Source of the DNA: Clusia tigrina
Taxonomy: Eukaryota; Arthropoda; Insecta; Diptera; Clusiidae
NCBI GenBank assembly: GCA_920105625.2
Contig: OV050033.1
Location: 15,024,001 to 15,088,000 of the forward strand
Direction: 5' to 3'
Length of the DNA stretch: 64,000 nucleotides
Part shown: positions 36,292-47,680 of the stretch, piece after piece
Layout of the letters: the number at the start of each line of letters is the position of its first letter
Position numbering within the stretch: position 1 is the first letter of the stretch
The notes under the pieces: generated by a model
What the model was told of the DNA's origin: nothing
The model's database searches: none
Seen by the model: the letters and a program-made list of their open reading frames with translations, nothing else
Made by a program: the position numbers and the translations under genes

Positions 36292-38599
36292 TATCGATCA
36301 CTACATGTGTTTTTTTATTCCGGTCCATTCAGGTCATCAGAACCATACATATCACAAGGTCCTTCACACAAATTTCAAGCAGTCCTTCCAGTGTTGGGAA
36401 AACTTCTCAAACAGAGTCAAATCTAAGGCTAGATAAGTGGGTACACCTAGTAATAAAGTACTCCGTTGTCTTTCCTCCACTTTCTCGACGTAATTATTAA
36501 GCAAATCGCAGAAAAAATAATTAAACAGTATTTGGTTACCATCGGAAATAGTCGTAGGCACAGATAGCCTTCTTTTAATCCACAGATATCCTCATTTTAA
36601 TCACAGATATTCTCCTTTTAATGTCATTTGTTTGCGAACTTTGAAGGAAACACACTCATCAAACTATACAAACTTTATACGTAATTGGGAAGTCTACTGC
36701 AGAATTAATTCTTAGATAACTAGAAACTTCAACTATCTCTCCTATGTATCCTAAACTGAACAACTCTGGATATAAGTTTCTTTATAATAATACGCCAGTT
36801 TATGAAAATAAAACCACTTTCGAATAGTTTAACTTGCAGTAATGGTTCCCCCTGAATGTGGGCTTATTATAAGTGATATCAAGTGCGATACTGCCTACTT
36901 TTAGGGTGCATCACTATTCTGTAGAAGATGACACGAGCGGCTAACATACTGATAACAATTAAGCTGAGAGTGAGTGTCAGTATTCCTCCCTCTTTCCTTC
37001 TTACTTTGTGGGCAAACTTGTTCGCATGTAAAAATTCCACAGAAATTCATTATTTTAGAGCCTCCTCCGGAACGGCTAGAAAAGAGCGCGTTTACTCTAT
37101 CCGATGCTTTCTCCTGTCTGCATTTGATTCCACATATGGCGTGCGTCGTAATACATACATACGTAAGCTGAAAATATGTGCTACCAATGATAATAAGATA
37201 AATAACTGTACTTGGCGGTCAAAAGCTGGACACAGAGACAGACCAAAAATATGCAAATATTAGAGAAAAAATAAAATTATTTGCCTGCATTTATCAGCAA
37301 ATAAGAAAATAGAACAAAACCAACGCAAAATGCACATCTGCTGCATCGGCCACGGAACGCGTCCTACCACCAAGAGAAGTCAAATAATAATAATTCCAAT
37401 GGAAATGGAAGCAGAGCATTATGAGTGCCGCCACTGACCACTGCGGTTCGGTTGCTTTTGTTGCACGCTTATAAAACAAAAATATGCCATATAATGGGCA
37501 TAAAATTGCCAGGCTTTAATATTTTTCCCGCGCATGTGCAAACGACGCAACAAACACAAAAAAATTGGTTCTTTTCGAAATGCAGCAAGATGCGATTTGA
37601 GGCGATTTCGGGCGATTTTCTACCGCAGCTCTCTAACAATAAGTTGCTTTATTTTATTAAAGTAGTTCTAAACTTGAGCTTATGGGGTTCCGTATCTGTT
37701 TGCTGCTATTTTTGTTGTCGTTGTTGCTGTATTTCTGTTGAAGCACATGCGCACGCTCAGTAGTTGCGGTATCCCATAAGTGTACGAGTACCCGTACTGG
37801 AGCAGATCGCGCACAATTGCTTTACTATCTGGCTATTGTTTTACTTTTGCTCGGTTTGTGATTGCTTGGCTGCAAAAAATGTATCCTTGCTGCTTTATTG
37901 CCGGGAGTTTAGTTGTGACTGCACACAGCCAGACGCACGCATTTACAATAATTCGTGATGGCATTCAGTGTGTGGGCTTAGAAATGCCCGTATTTATTAT
38001 GATTCGAAATTAACAAAAGCCGAAGGAACACTTTTGCAATGAGAAATTTTCTAAAGATCTGGGCTCCTCAATAATTGGAAAGGGTTCATGTGTCCTGGTG
38101 ATGATGGCAAGACTGATATAACAGGCATTTCACAAGTTCATGTTAAGAAGAGAGTTCTTTTCATTATAATATCAGGGAACACTGATACTGATGTTCTATA
38201 GTAATCACGAACAACGGTTTCATTCACAGTTTGCTTGAACTCAGTTGGCGGGAAGTTGCAATATGAATATTCAAGTAGAATAGGAATGAACCTAAGCTCA
38301 CTGATGTCCTGCTGAAAAATTATCGGCCCCAAATAATTTTCATTGCAAAGAGAGATCAGCAGTTGTGCTCTTTTCTGCTTAAAAAGGAAGCTTCCCCATA
38401 ACTTTCAAAAGAACGCACGCTTTTCGTTGACAGCAAATCTGCTTTCACAAATTATTATTGGTCTGCCAAATAAACCCCTCATACATCTCTCTGGAATTAG
38501 ATCTCTAAGTAATAATGCTATGGGCGATGACAACCTCCAACAACTGGCATTCTATATAGTTCCATAAATAAACCAAATAGTTACAATAGTAACCCAAAA
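36292..38599. other. ft intron segment, no gene
   Basis: AT-rich with a TE-poor part at about 37280-37990 (GTTGTTGTCG-type runs, octamer at 37783). No coding region recognised. Confidence 0.4.
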
Positions 38600-38798
38600 A
38601 TATATAATCTAAAGCTGTTTCACCTTAAAGCATGAGCAATGTAGATGGTTCACATAAATATCTAAAGGAACCTTGCTGTTGAAACTAGAACAAAGCATGC
38701 GAGTAGCTTCCACGGCCAAGCCCAGGGCAGGAGTTGAACCTGCGACCCTCTGAGTGCGACTCTAGTATGTATTCTACTAGACCACAGAGTGAGGCTGG
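38600..38798 (-). mobile_element. tRNA-derived SINE, third copy
   Basis: The minus-strand A box TGGTCTAGTAG (38784-38774) and B box GGTTCAACTCC (38740-38730) are followed by CTGCCCTGGGCTTGGCCGTGG, close to the same part of the 17.2-kb copy. The body is more diverged, and the left edge is approximate. Confidence 0.6.
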
Positions 38799-41700
38799 AT
38801 GTAAAATTAATTGTTAATAAACATGATAAATTGTGAATATAGAAATGAAAGTTCATACTGATTTTTCATTCGAAATGCGAGTTTCTTTCAAATTAAAAAA
38901 GAACAGTCGCATACGAAAGTACCTTAGATAGAAGGACTCGCATGTAATGGCGTGTGTGAGCTCCTCAGTCCCACTACAGACAACAAGAGCCAAATCAGAC
39001 GCAGCTAAAGATAAATCAGAGGCTTGGGAATATTTCGCTGTAAATATGATTCGAGGATAATAACTTTTTTCAATTCTTGTTGGTGTGATTTTTTATACTC
39101 TCATTGGAAAAAAACAAGTTCCATGTCTGAGTTATTTATTTTAATCACTTTTCAAGAAGATTTCTGAAATTTCCATTTACTTCAGGATTTCACAGATTTC
39201 TCTGCGGAGTGTAAGAATTGAATTGAAAGAAATTTGAAAATTACAAATTTTTAATTAAATGCCAACGAAGAAAAAAAAAATAAGAAAAATAATCGAAATC
39301 TTAAACCCGAAATTATGAAAAGAACCCACAACACGAGGAATAAAAAATCTCATTAAAATTAATAAAAGTCAAGGAGAGAGGAAACAAATTGTGTAAAAAT
39401 TAAAAATATACTCTGCTCATATTGTTTGACGTATGCTCTGACAGCTGTGGCCCAACCCCCGCCATAACACTTTAGTTGCTTTATTTTATTTTCTTTTCTT
39501 TTCTCTACTTTGCTTCATTTTACTTTACTTTATTTTACTTGACTTGACTTCTTGCCGTGTATTCATTCCTTTACTGCATTTCACCTCGTAGCTAATTACA
39601 ATAAGCCCAACCCATGCGTACATGTGTGAGAGAATGAGTGAGAGTGCGTTTTCGAGTGTCAGCATGAGAGTGACAGTGTGTGAATGGCGGTGTGTGAGTG
39701 CTGTGTGCTGAGAACGTATTATACAATATTAATCCATTGTGATGGGGCACGACACTTCTTGCATACGCTGTGATTATTAAGCGGGTCTTATTAAAAAACG
39801 ACGCACCAGCAGAGAGAAGAGAGGCTTTACAGCCGCTTGCCGAGTGCCAACTGCTCGTACGCGAGCGAGTGTGCGGCCGAGTATTTGCAGTGCGGCTTAA
39901 TTATGGCATATGAAAATGGCGGAATTGTGTGAAATGAAATGATGGTGGTAGCGGCTCTGCCTGCGCCTCTGCTGCTGCCGTTGACGCTTCTGCTGATGAT
40001 GATGACGAAATGTAATTATGTACGAAGAAAATGTGGTGGTGGCAGTGGCTCGGCATGGCTTGGCTCACGCCAGTGTCTGTCTCACGGGCTGCACCAGTGA
40101 ATACTCGTACTCGTATGTATAATTACGGGGTCTTTTTGTTTTTATTGGGTGCGCTGAAGCATAATGGCGGCTGTTAATCTTTCATATGGATGTGGCATGT
40201 TGACAATTCAAAACATGCTGCGCCATTTTGTTTGGCAAATTATTTAAAGAATTTTACTACATAATTGTTAAGTTCTCTATTTACTCTTGCAATTCATACG
40301 ACTACAGAATTGCGTACGAAGACGGTGTTTTTCGTAACTCTTAAAACTTACTTCCTCCCATACGAGCACGAGGACAGCATAAACTTGGCTGGAATTTACC
40401 TACTCGCCACTTGCAAAACTTGTGAATAAAAATAAGTTTATCATTTTTATGTGACCACTGAACACCACATACGAGCGACCGGACGAGTGTGTTTGTCTAC
40501 GTCGTCTGCTATGGCCCAGTACAGTATTTTACACAGGAACCAAAAACCAAGTACACTATCTACAGCGATACCACCACTGCGAGTACCAACACCAACACCA
40601 ACACCAACATCGTCATCATCATCATGATGATCAACATCAACAGCCACAGCACGATCCTTGCAGTCATAAAAATGTTCAACAACTAAATACATAAAAATCA
40701 CTTAAATATGCACTTTTCACACACTTTGCCATTTGCCATTTGCCAGTCAGGCTAAGGCTCAGGCTGTGGCTCAGGGTAAGGCTGAGGCTAAGTCTCAGGG
40801 CTGAGGCTCAAGTCCAGTCACTAGTTTCTTGTCCAACTATTTTGTGTGCCTGAATGAAAACACTAAAATTATTTTGCGAAATGTGAAAATGTGTTCACAG
40901 CCGAAGGTATTCGTCTGCATTTTACAGATCAGCCATATACGTGCAGCAACCTCTCTGGAAGCAAACGCGCCGAAAGACAAAACTATTCCTCCCCCTTCCG
41001 CTTCTACATCGTTTGAGGCATCTTTACCAGCACAAATATGGTGCTTTTTAATTTATTTGCTCTGCATGATTCGGACATTTATGGCTCAGGATGTTTGGCC
41101 AACGTGAGTTTGAACTTCTGAGAGCAGTTTCAGTTCTTTCTAATTCATTTCAAAGGTTACATTTCTATTGCACTTTGGCCGCTCTACTCCACCAGTGACG
41201 GCAAAGCGGCTTTAAGTTACTCCCTGGGACACAACTACATCGTCGTAGTTTATAGGGAGCTTTACTTTTAAATATGCTTATTGACTTCCATATATTAAAA
41301 TTATGCCGCCTTGATTTTACTTTGCATTCGTAATATTTTATATGACGAGCAGTACAATAATTTTGGCACAGTTGTGAGAATTTGTTTTATTAAGAGTACA
41401 GAGAAGCTATGGTGTAGTGCTGGCATGGTTTGGAAAACTTACAGCAGGACTTCCCAATATATAAAGCTAAACAACAAGAAGTAATATGCATATGTAGGTA
41501 TATACAAGAAGAGGAAACTTTTCTTTTCAAGCAGCGGCAACTATGTTCTTAATATGTCAATGTCATATTTTGTGCTCCAAATTGAATGCTTTGGAAATGC
41601 TGTTACAATTCTCAGATAGTTTTTCGTTAGAGAGTAACATAAAAGGGTCTTGAATTGTGTATATCCCGGGCGGTCTTACACTCTGTAGTTGATGGGGTTG

Positions 41701-41950
41701 ATGGCATTCCCTACCAAATTGCCGAAAACTGTGTGTGTGTGTATATGAATGAATATAAAGGTCGGCAACGATGTCAGCTGTTCGTCGGCCGCGCTCAATC
41801 AAAAATATTGGGTTATTTCGCCCCCTCACCACCCAAATGATGGTTCGAGAGTTTCTTATACAGCAGCGCTAACAGAGTGTGTAGCAACGTGGCCGCCTTT
41901 TTGTTAAAATTGGGTTTGAATAAATGTTTTTCACATATTTGGCACCAAGG
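38799..41950. other. ft intron segment, TE-poor with simple repeats
   Basis: It holds overlapping octamers at 40102 and 40108, ACCAACACCAACACC and CATCATCATC runs (40580-40630), and a GGCTCAGG/GGCTAAG run (40748-40812). No gene or TE is recognised apart from the 42-bp LINE end beginning at 41951. Confidence 0.4.
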
Positions 41951-41992
41951 GCGCTTAAGTGTGCTTTTGCGTGGAAGGCTGCCACTCCTACC
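41951..41992 (+). mobile_element. 42-bp ultra-short LINE 3'-end insertion
   Basis: The segment GCGCTTAAGTGTGCTTTTGC... to CCACTCCTACC matches only the last bases of the TACC-tail LINE family. It is flanked by a perfect 12-bp duplication TTGGCACCAAGG at 41939-41950 and 41993-42004. This is the expected product of extreme 5' truncation during target-primed reverse transcription. Confidence 0.75.
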
Positions 41993-42952
41993 TTGGCACC
42001 AAGGACCAAGATTTATCGTTGTCAACTGGACTATAATTAAATTGAGATAACACAAGTAGTCGCCTTCTATCGGATATAGGAGCTATAATTTTTGCTCACG
42101 TTTCGCCAACCACAGGGAATTGCTCGTCACAGAATGGGAAGACGCGTAAATTATTTAAAAAATCGAATTCGGGGGAAATATCATGTAATCAAGATGGGGG
42201 CCTCATCACATCCATATTGATACAAGATTTGTCGAGGTGTAGCCAACAGACTTCATTTTGGTAGTGGTGAAAAATGTTTCTCTGGTCTTGATCTATTTAC
42301 TTTATATGACCTTCCTGAGCTATATATGCCCGCATACATTTGTTCTAACCTTACTAAAGCTGTATTTCCCTAACATGCTTATTATTCCGGACAGTAGACT
42401 TATCTACCAATCCAATTGAGTAACTGACTTGAGTAACTGATTTGCACACAGGTGGAATTAGATGGAGATGGCGCTTCTTTATTGAAAGCAACTATAATAA
42501 TGGACCCAGAATGGAATCATGAGGTACTCCTGCTTTTAGTGGAAGGATCGACAAAGATTCTTCCCTATATTGAGATTCTGGTTACGTAGCTATTCACCTC
42601 GGTTACAGTAGAATCTTTGTTATCAAATTGATAGTGTAGATTTGTCAAGAGGGGTCAAGAGGGAACCTTGTGGTACATTATCGTATGCTCTGGAGCAACC
42701 TCGCAGTACCTCGACTTTCTAATAATTTCTTAAATTGCTCAAATAATGTTTCATTTAAACAAAATTTACAACCAAACAGATGGTTGTACTGAAGCACTCA
42801 CATGCTAGGATTCTGGTGTGGATATCTAAGGACGAGGTGAGGCCAAAAGCATTACTTGGTCTGATGTATCAGGTACAATAGTATTATTCAATAATGTTGT
42901 GCTAGATTTGCTAATGCTGGTACAAACGTAGGCCGTGAACTTTTTGAAGTAT
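41993..42952. other. ft intron segment, nothing recognised
   Basis: AT-rich DNA between the 42-bp LINE end and the TCTA-tail LINE fragment. No conserved frame or clear repeat. Confidence 0.4.
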
Positions 42953-43275
42953 AGATAGATAGATAGATATATTTAAGGGTGTTATACACTGCGACCTGAA
43001 AGATCTATTGTGCTGCCCCTATTTATTTGAAAGATGAGGATAGTCTCATCTATAAATCTTCTGTCAGGTTAATTTCCGACAGGAATTCATATATTTTGGA
43101 GGAATCAAGATGAGGGATCTTGCTCATATCTAAGATATATTCTCCAAAACACCTGTGTCTTTTGTGTGCCAATGGTCCGCAGTCTGTGATCAGGTGGGGT
43201 GAGTTTTTGTCACTTTCTCCACAAAGTATACTGAACGAACGTTTATTTGTTTTTCTTATATGCAGAGTGAGGGTC
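42953..43275 (-). mobile_element. LINE 3' fragment with (TCTA)n tail
   Basis: On the minus strand from about 43275 the frame reads RLTLTLHIRK...SILCGESDKN, HLITDCGPL, then CFGEYILDMSKIPHLDSSK and a stop: the Cys-His cluster and tail typical of the C-terminus of RNase H-bearing LINEs (CRxCGExDExxxHLLxxCPxL). The element ends at a run of TAGATAGA on + (42953-42970), which is a TCTA tail on its own strand. Its 5' side abuts another LINE end of opposite orientation. Confidence 0.65.
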
Positions 43276-43435
43276 AGTCGAGTTTATCGTCCTTATACGT
43301 CCCAAGTAAGGGATCCTTTTAATCAGTGCTTGAACGGCGCCACACCGTGCTATCACAATGGGCCATTATGTGTGCTCAAATGTGCTTTTGGCAAACTGGG
43401 CGGCCACTCCTACCTAACCTAACCTAACGATGTAG
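43276..43435 (+). mobile_element. 5'-truncated 3' end of TACC/TAACC-tail LINE family
   Basis: Bases from about 43298 match the 3' UTR at 53730-53870 (CAGTGCTTGAACGGCGCCAC, CACAATGGGCCATTATGTG, GGGCGGCCACTCCTACC). The tail is CCTACCTAACCTAACCTAAC rather than pure TACC. The left boundary is uncertain because it adjoins another LINE fragment; no clear target-site duplication was found. Confidence 0.7.
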
Positions 43436-44870
43436 GAATATGGGCGATATATTTAATTTGTATGAGCACATTTTTGAGTAATTATTTACGAGTTTATAAA
43501 CTATTTTCGTGTCCCACCGATCTCCCTTCAGAGTCTCAGTTGTGTTTATTACCACAAAAATTTATTTGAAAAGTTGCTCGCAAGATTTATTGGCACTGAT
43601 GCGGCGCGTATGAATGGCAGTGGTGCCAACATTGATAAACGCACATGAAAAGTGGCTGCTGCTGCTGGTGATGGTGGTAGCAACAGCTGCCGTCTTACTG
43701 GAGGCATTTTTCATGTGAATTATTATGAAATACGAGAAACGCAGATTTGCGGGCTTTTATGTTTCTGTTTCTGTTTCGGATTCGGTTTATGTTTCTTTTG
43801 CTTTTGTTTTGGTCTGTTGGTCGTTTTTACCGCATACCGCTAATGCAGAGACAATAAAAATATGTGATGAAAATCTAGCAACAGTTGCCGAAAAAACTTG
43901 AAATTTATGGCGGATACGAGTGCATTAGGCGGCAAAATACAAAGTGGCTTAAGAAAATCCACGAATTTTTTGTGGAAACGCTGCTGAACCTGGTGCCTGA
44001 GATCAGTTGAGCTGGGAGCTGTGGGCTGTGGGCTGTGGGCTGATGGGGTGATGGGGTGATCTGAGGTGGAGTGAAGGAAATCAGATTTTGCATAATTCAA
44101 TGGAAGTCGTACTGAAACATACACGTACTCGCTAGTATGCAAGCATGTTTGTGCACATTATGCTAATTTATGAGCTGTTAAGGTGGCTGATTTGTTGGTG
44201 GCTTTTTGCACACACAACGGCCACAAATGAAATCAAAAGTTGAAATATTTTTGCCAAATTTATTGCTTCATTTGAGCGAAGTGGCTGCCAGTTGACTTCG
44301 TACTCGTATTGGCGGTGATGAATACGCTGAAGTGGAGGTACTTCACTATTTTTTCTTTAATTTCTTTTATTTATTTATTTATTTTGACCAAATAAGGCGT
44401 GAAGCATAATTCGAAGTGTGAGGTATTGTGGCATTTAGTGTCATTAGTGTAGGCCACAAACAACGCTGCTTGGGCCAATAGCCACAAATCACAGCACTAA
44501 CAACAGCAAGAACAGCGCTGACAGCGCCGTCACAGCCAACCGCAGCAAAAGACTTAAGCAGCGAACGCTCGCCAAAGGTCCATGCCTACCCGAAGGCTTT
44601 TCTGCATATGCTGGAAATTTTTTTGCGTTTCGTTTGTGTCGGTTTTTGGATTGTGTTTTTGCTGGCGCTGCTGTGCCACTTCACCTGCTGGCTGTGGCCA
44701 CCAATGGCTCAAACTCTCTGCACCTCTGACACCAATTCAATTAACATTTTAATGGGCGCAATTGCAATGAAAATTAGCCGCACTCTCAATGGCCCCAAAA
44801 GGTGGCAAGTGTTAATGAATTTTTTTCCATTTTTAAACTTTTGCAATTGACGCGAGACCGCAACTGAGCC

Positions 44871-44954
44871 GGTGACTTCTACGGTGACTGCTACGGTGAC
44901 TGTGGTGGTGACTGTGGCGGTGACTGTGGTGGTGACTGTGGTGGTGACTGTGGC
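44871..44954. repeat. 12-bp minisatellite (GGTGACTGTGGT), seven units
   Basis: Seven consecutive 12-bp units in register, the first two with TTCTAC or TGCTAC ends. A CAG/CGG-rich run follows 45 bp later. Confidence 0.9.
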
Positions 44955-44999
44955 ACCGGCGGCTGGGTTAGCCAAGTGGCAGCGGAAGTGTTCATTGTT

Positions 45000-45051
45000 G
45001 CAGCAGCAGCAGCAGCAGCAGCAGCGGCAGCAGCAGCGGCAGCAGCGGCGC
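45000..45051. repeat. CAG-type trinucleotide run
   Basis: GCAGCAGCAG repeated with a few CGG interruptions, the opa-like low-complexity DNA common in flies. No conserved protein surrounds it. Confidence 0.9.
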
Positions 45052-46186
45052 ATGGTTCTGTGGTCGCCTGCGTTTGTTTGCATTTTGAAATGACATTTTA
45101 CAAATTTAGCAAATTTTTCGCCTGGCCGTAGAAGGCGGAGTAAATTTTCCGCATGTGCGAAATAGTTTGCTTCAGTTCGTGTTCGTCTTCTCCTTTGTCC
45201 GCCAAATTTATGCCTTGCAACTTGCAATTATTTGTGTTAATTTCCGGCGTTTGGTCGCATTTTTGCAATTAAAATGAATGTAGCGTTAAGGATTTTTCTT
45301 CTTGCAGAAGAATGCCGAAGTAGAGATTTGAAATTTGGTTTTAATTATAGCTGTGAGCGGATTAAGGTAATTAATCTTGTTGTGTTTTTGTCTGCTTCAG
45401 CTCTTAAGTGTGAACTCTTTGTGTGGATTCTGCTTGCGCTTCCGTAAGGCTTTCAAAATGTGGTTTGCTTGAAAATTTCAACCCTGACAAATTAATTCTA
45501 ATTTATGGGCCAGTTCGTTCCCTCAGCCGTGGGCTTTGTTCGAAAGGCATACAAACAATTTTTATAGCTTATTTTTATCTATTATTTTACTCGTAATTAA
45601 TTATTTGTCTGTGGTTGAGTAATTAATCAACATGCTTAGCAGATTAGTCACAAAATAGTAAATAAAACCACTGACATAATATTTTCAAAGTTACGCGTGA
45701 AGAGCCACAAGTCAAGTGCGGCATAGACTTAGTAGACTGCTTGAGGAAGTTTGAAAGTTTTGGAAGCTAATTCGTCATCGCTTTCATGTTTATATGTCGT
45801 ACGTGTGAGGGAATTGTTTTGCTTATAAGGCAAACCAATGCTCTTGGAATGTACCGAAAGATGAATTAAGGATAAGGACTCCTTCATAAAGTGATAATAA
45901 AACAGGTTCACCTGATATTAATTCCGAATCCGTCAATACTCATAAAAAGGATCGACAGAATTGAATCTAGGCTGACTATTATTGCTAAATGTATAACAAA
46001 ATTACAAACAAAAGCTTTGTAATTAAACAACAATAGCCTTCAACCAGCAAAAATGTAGTACACAAGAATCTTTGTGGACAATTTTTTATTTGGAATAGAA
46101 ATGTAGTGAATTGAAGCATTGTTAGTACTCATTAGTTTGCGAGACAGGGCTTTATAATAAAAATCTCCATCAACATTATTCAAGAA

Positions 46187-46650
46187 GAGGCAAATTCCAG
46201 AAGATCATGCTACTGAGCTTCACTACCAAAACTTAGACAATCCAAGCTCATGATTGGGGACTACAACTCAAAACGTGCAGCTCTATGTCTACAGTTGAGC
46301 AAAAACAATTTAAGAACTCTGACAGGTTACCTCACAGGCCACTGTCGTTTAAGAAGCCACCTTGGACTCTCACCAGTAAACACGTGTAGGTTCTGCACGA
46401 AGGCAGAAGAAGCACCAGAGCACCTTCTAATGAACTGCGAAGCCTTAGCTCAAAGTAGGAAGAAATATCTGTGGCATTACTGGCCTGAGGGCAGAGACAT
46501 TAGAGCAATGAACCGACTCAGCACTAAACTTCCTTAGAATTGTTCGACTAATAGAAGACTTTTATTAGATAGATTATGCAGGAGGAGTACAATAAACCAA
46601 ATTGGTCGAGGTACATTTTCCTTCTTTATTTCATTCATTCATTCATTCAT
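46187..46650 (+). mobile_element. LINE 3' fragment (RNase H / Cys-His end) with (ATTC)n tail
   Basis: The frame 46250-46537 reads LIGDYNSKRAALCLQLSKNN, TGHCRLRSHL, then CRFCTKAEEAPEHLLMNCEAL, the Cys-His cluster closing many LINE ORF2 proteins. A tail of CATT repeats runs to 46650. A 9-bp ATTCAAGAA occurs at 46178-46186 and 46651-46659 and may be the target-site duplication, although it overlaps the tail in sequence, so the left edge is less certain. The coding part is open to a stop at 46535. Confidence 0.7.
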
Positions 46651-47264
46651 ATTCAAGAACTGTTTTTGATCTTTAAGAATTGAGGTCAACGTCATCGTGA
46701 TTTGAACCCTGAACAGATATTTCAATCGTTTCAAAATGTCAATTCTGAGATTGGTTTCGAATTGTTGGATTTTTGTTAGGATTGGTGGCCCAGTTGGCAC
46801 ATTTAGGCTCAAAGTGATCCATAATGATATCACAGGAGTTTCCTACTTCCATACTTCGAAATCATTATGAGCTCCTAATGAACTGTAGAAGGTCCCTGAC
46901 ATCTGTGTCGTTTACATTTGTGAGGTCAGAGAACATGTGTTATCGATGGATGATATCTGGATTCTTGCAGAGTATATGAAGAATCCTCTCCTACTTATCC
47001 GAGCAATTTCTGCAAATATGAAGAGATTAAAAACACATTATTTCCCTCTTTCTTCCGAATTAATAGTGTCCGTTTATTATCCCTACAGTCATATCTATAA
47101 TGGGCTTTCGTCATCCTTCGTGGTGTCTTCTTAATTATGCTAATATCGCAGTCATGGTGTCACGGGTTTCAATCTCACCCAAGTCATGATCCCGAAATTA
47201 TTCTGTCTACATCTTTTAAGACCTTGGTTGCTAGTGTACTTACTTTTTCAAGCCCTGGGGCATA

Positions 47265-47668
47265 GGTTAGGTTAGGTTAACGTGGCAGCCGGTCTAAGGA
47301 CCAGATCACTCAGACCACAATGGGTCCATTGTGATACCACTGCGCAAAAACGCACCTCCGATTCACTCGTCGAACCATTTCGAAACCCTAATAAAGAGCA
47401 GGATTTGTTTGACCTTCGCGCTAGACACCTCTGTAAGAGAGCTAAAACCGTATTTGTCTAAAGAGCCCGCTCTGCTTCTATCCAGAGCGGGGCAACTACA
47501 GAAGATGTTCCACAGTCTCCTCCTCTTCCTCATCCCCACAGCTTCTGCAGTATTTCTGAGAGAATACTCCCAGCCTGAGAGCATGTCTTCCGAACAGCCA
47601 GTAACCAGTTATACAAGCCACGACCTTAGAGATATTCACTCTCGACAGGCCAAGCAAGTCTCTAGAGT
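47265..47668 (-). mobile_element. 404-bp 5'-truncated LINE 3' end with (CCTAA)n tail
   Basis: The minus strand encodes GYWLFGRHALRLGVFSQKYC followed by an acidic Cys-His cluster and SCPALDRSRAGSL, the end of a LINE ORF2, broken by a one-base deletion near 47500. The 3' UTR carries ATGGACCCATTGTGG and ends in CCTAACCTAACC. It is bounded by a perfect 12-bp duplication CCCTGGGGCATA at 47253-47264 and 47669-47680. It is a sister subfamily of the TACC-tail elements elsewhere in this intron. Confidence 0.85.
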
Positions 47669-47680
47669 CCCTGGGGCATA

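Larger units (their letters stand above)
43436..46186. other. ft intron segment, TE-poor
   Basis: It holds CTG/CAG and GGTGACTGT repeats described separately and octamers at 44301 and 45588. No gene recognised. Confidence 0.4.

Noticed and set aside
44709..45227. 172-residue minus-strand frame
   Set aside because: It is made of CAG and GGTGACTGT simple repeats; no conserved segment.
47265..47282. Interstitial telomeric TTAGG repeat
   Set aside because: It is only three units and is the tail of a LINE bounded by a target-site duplication.
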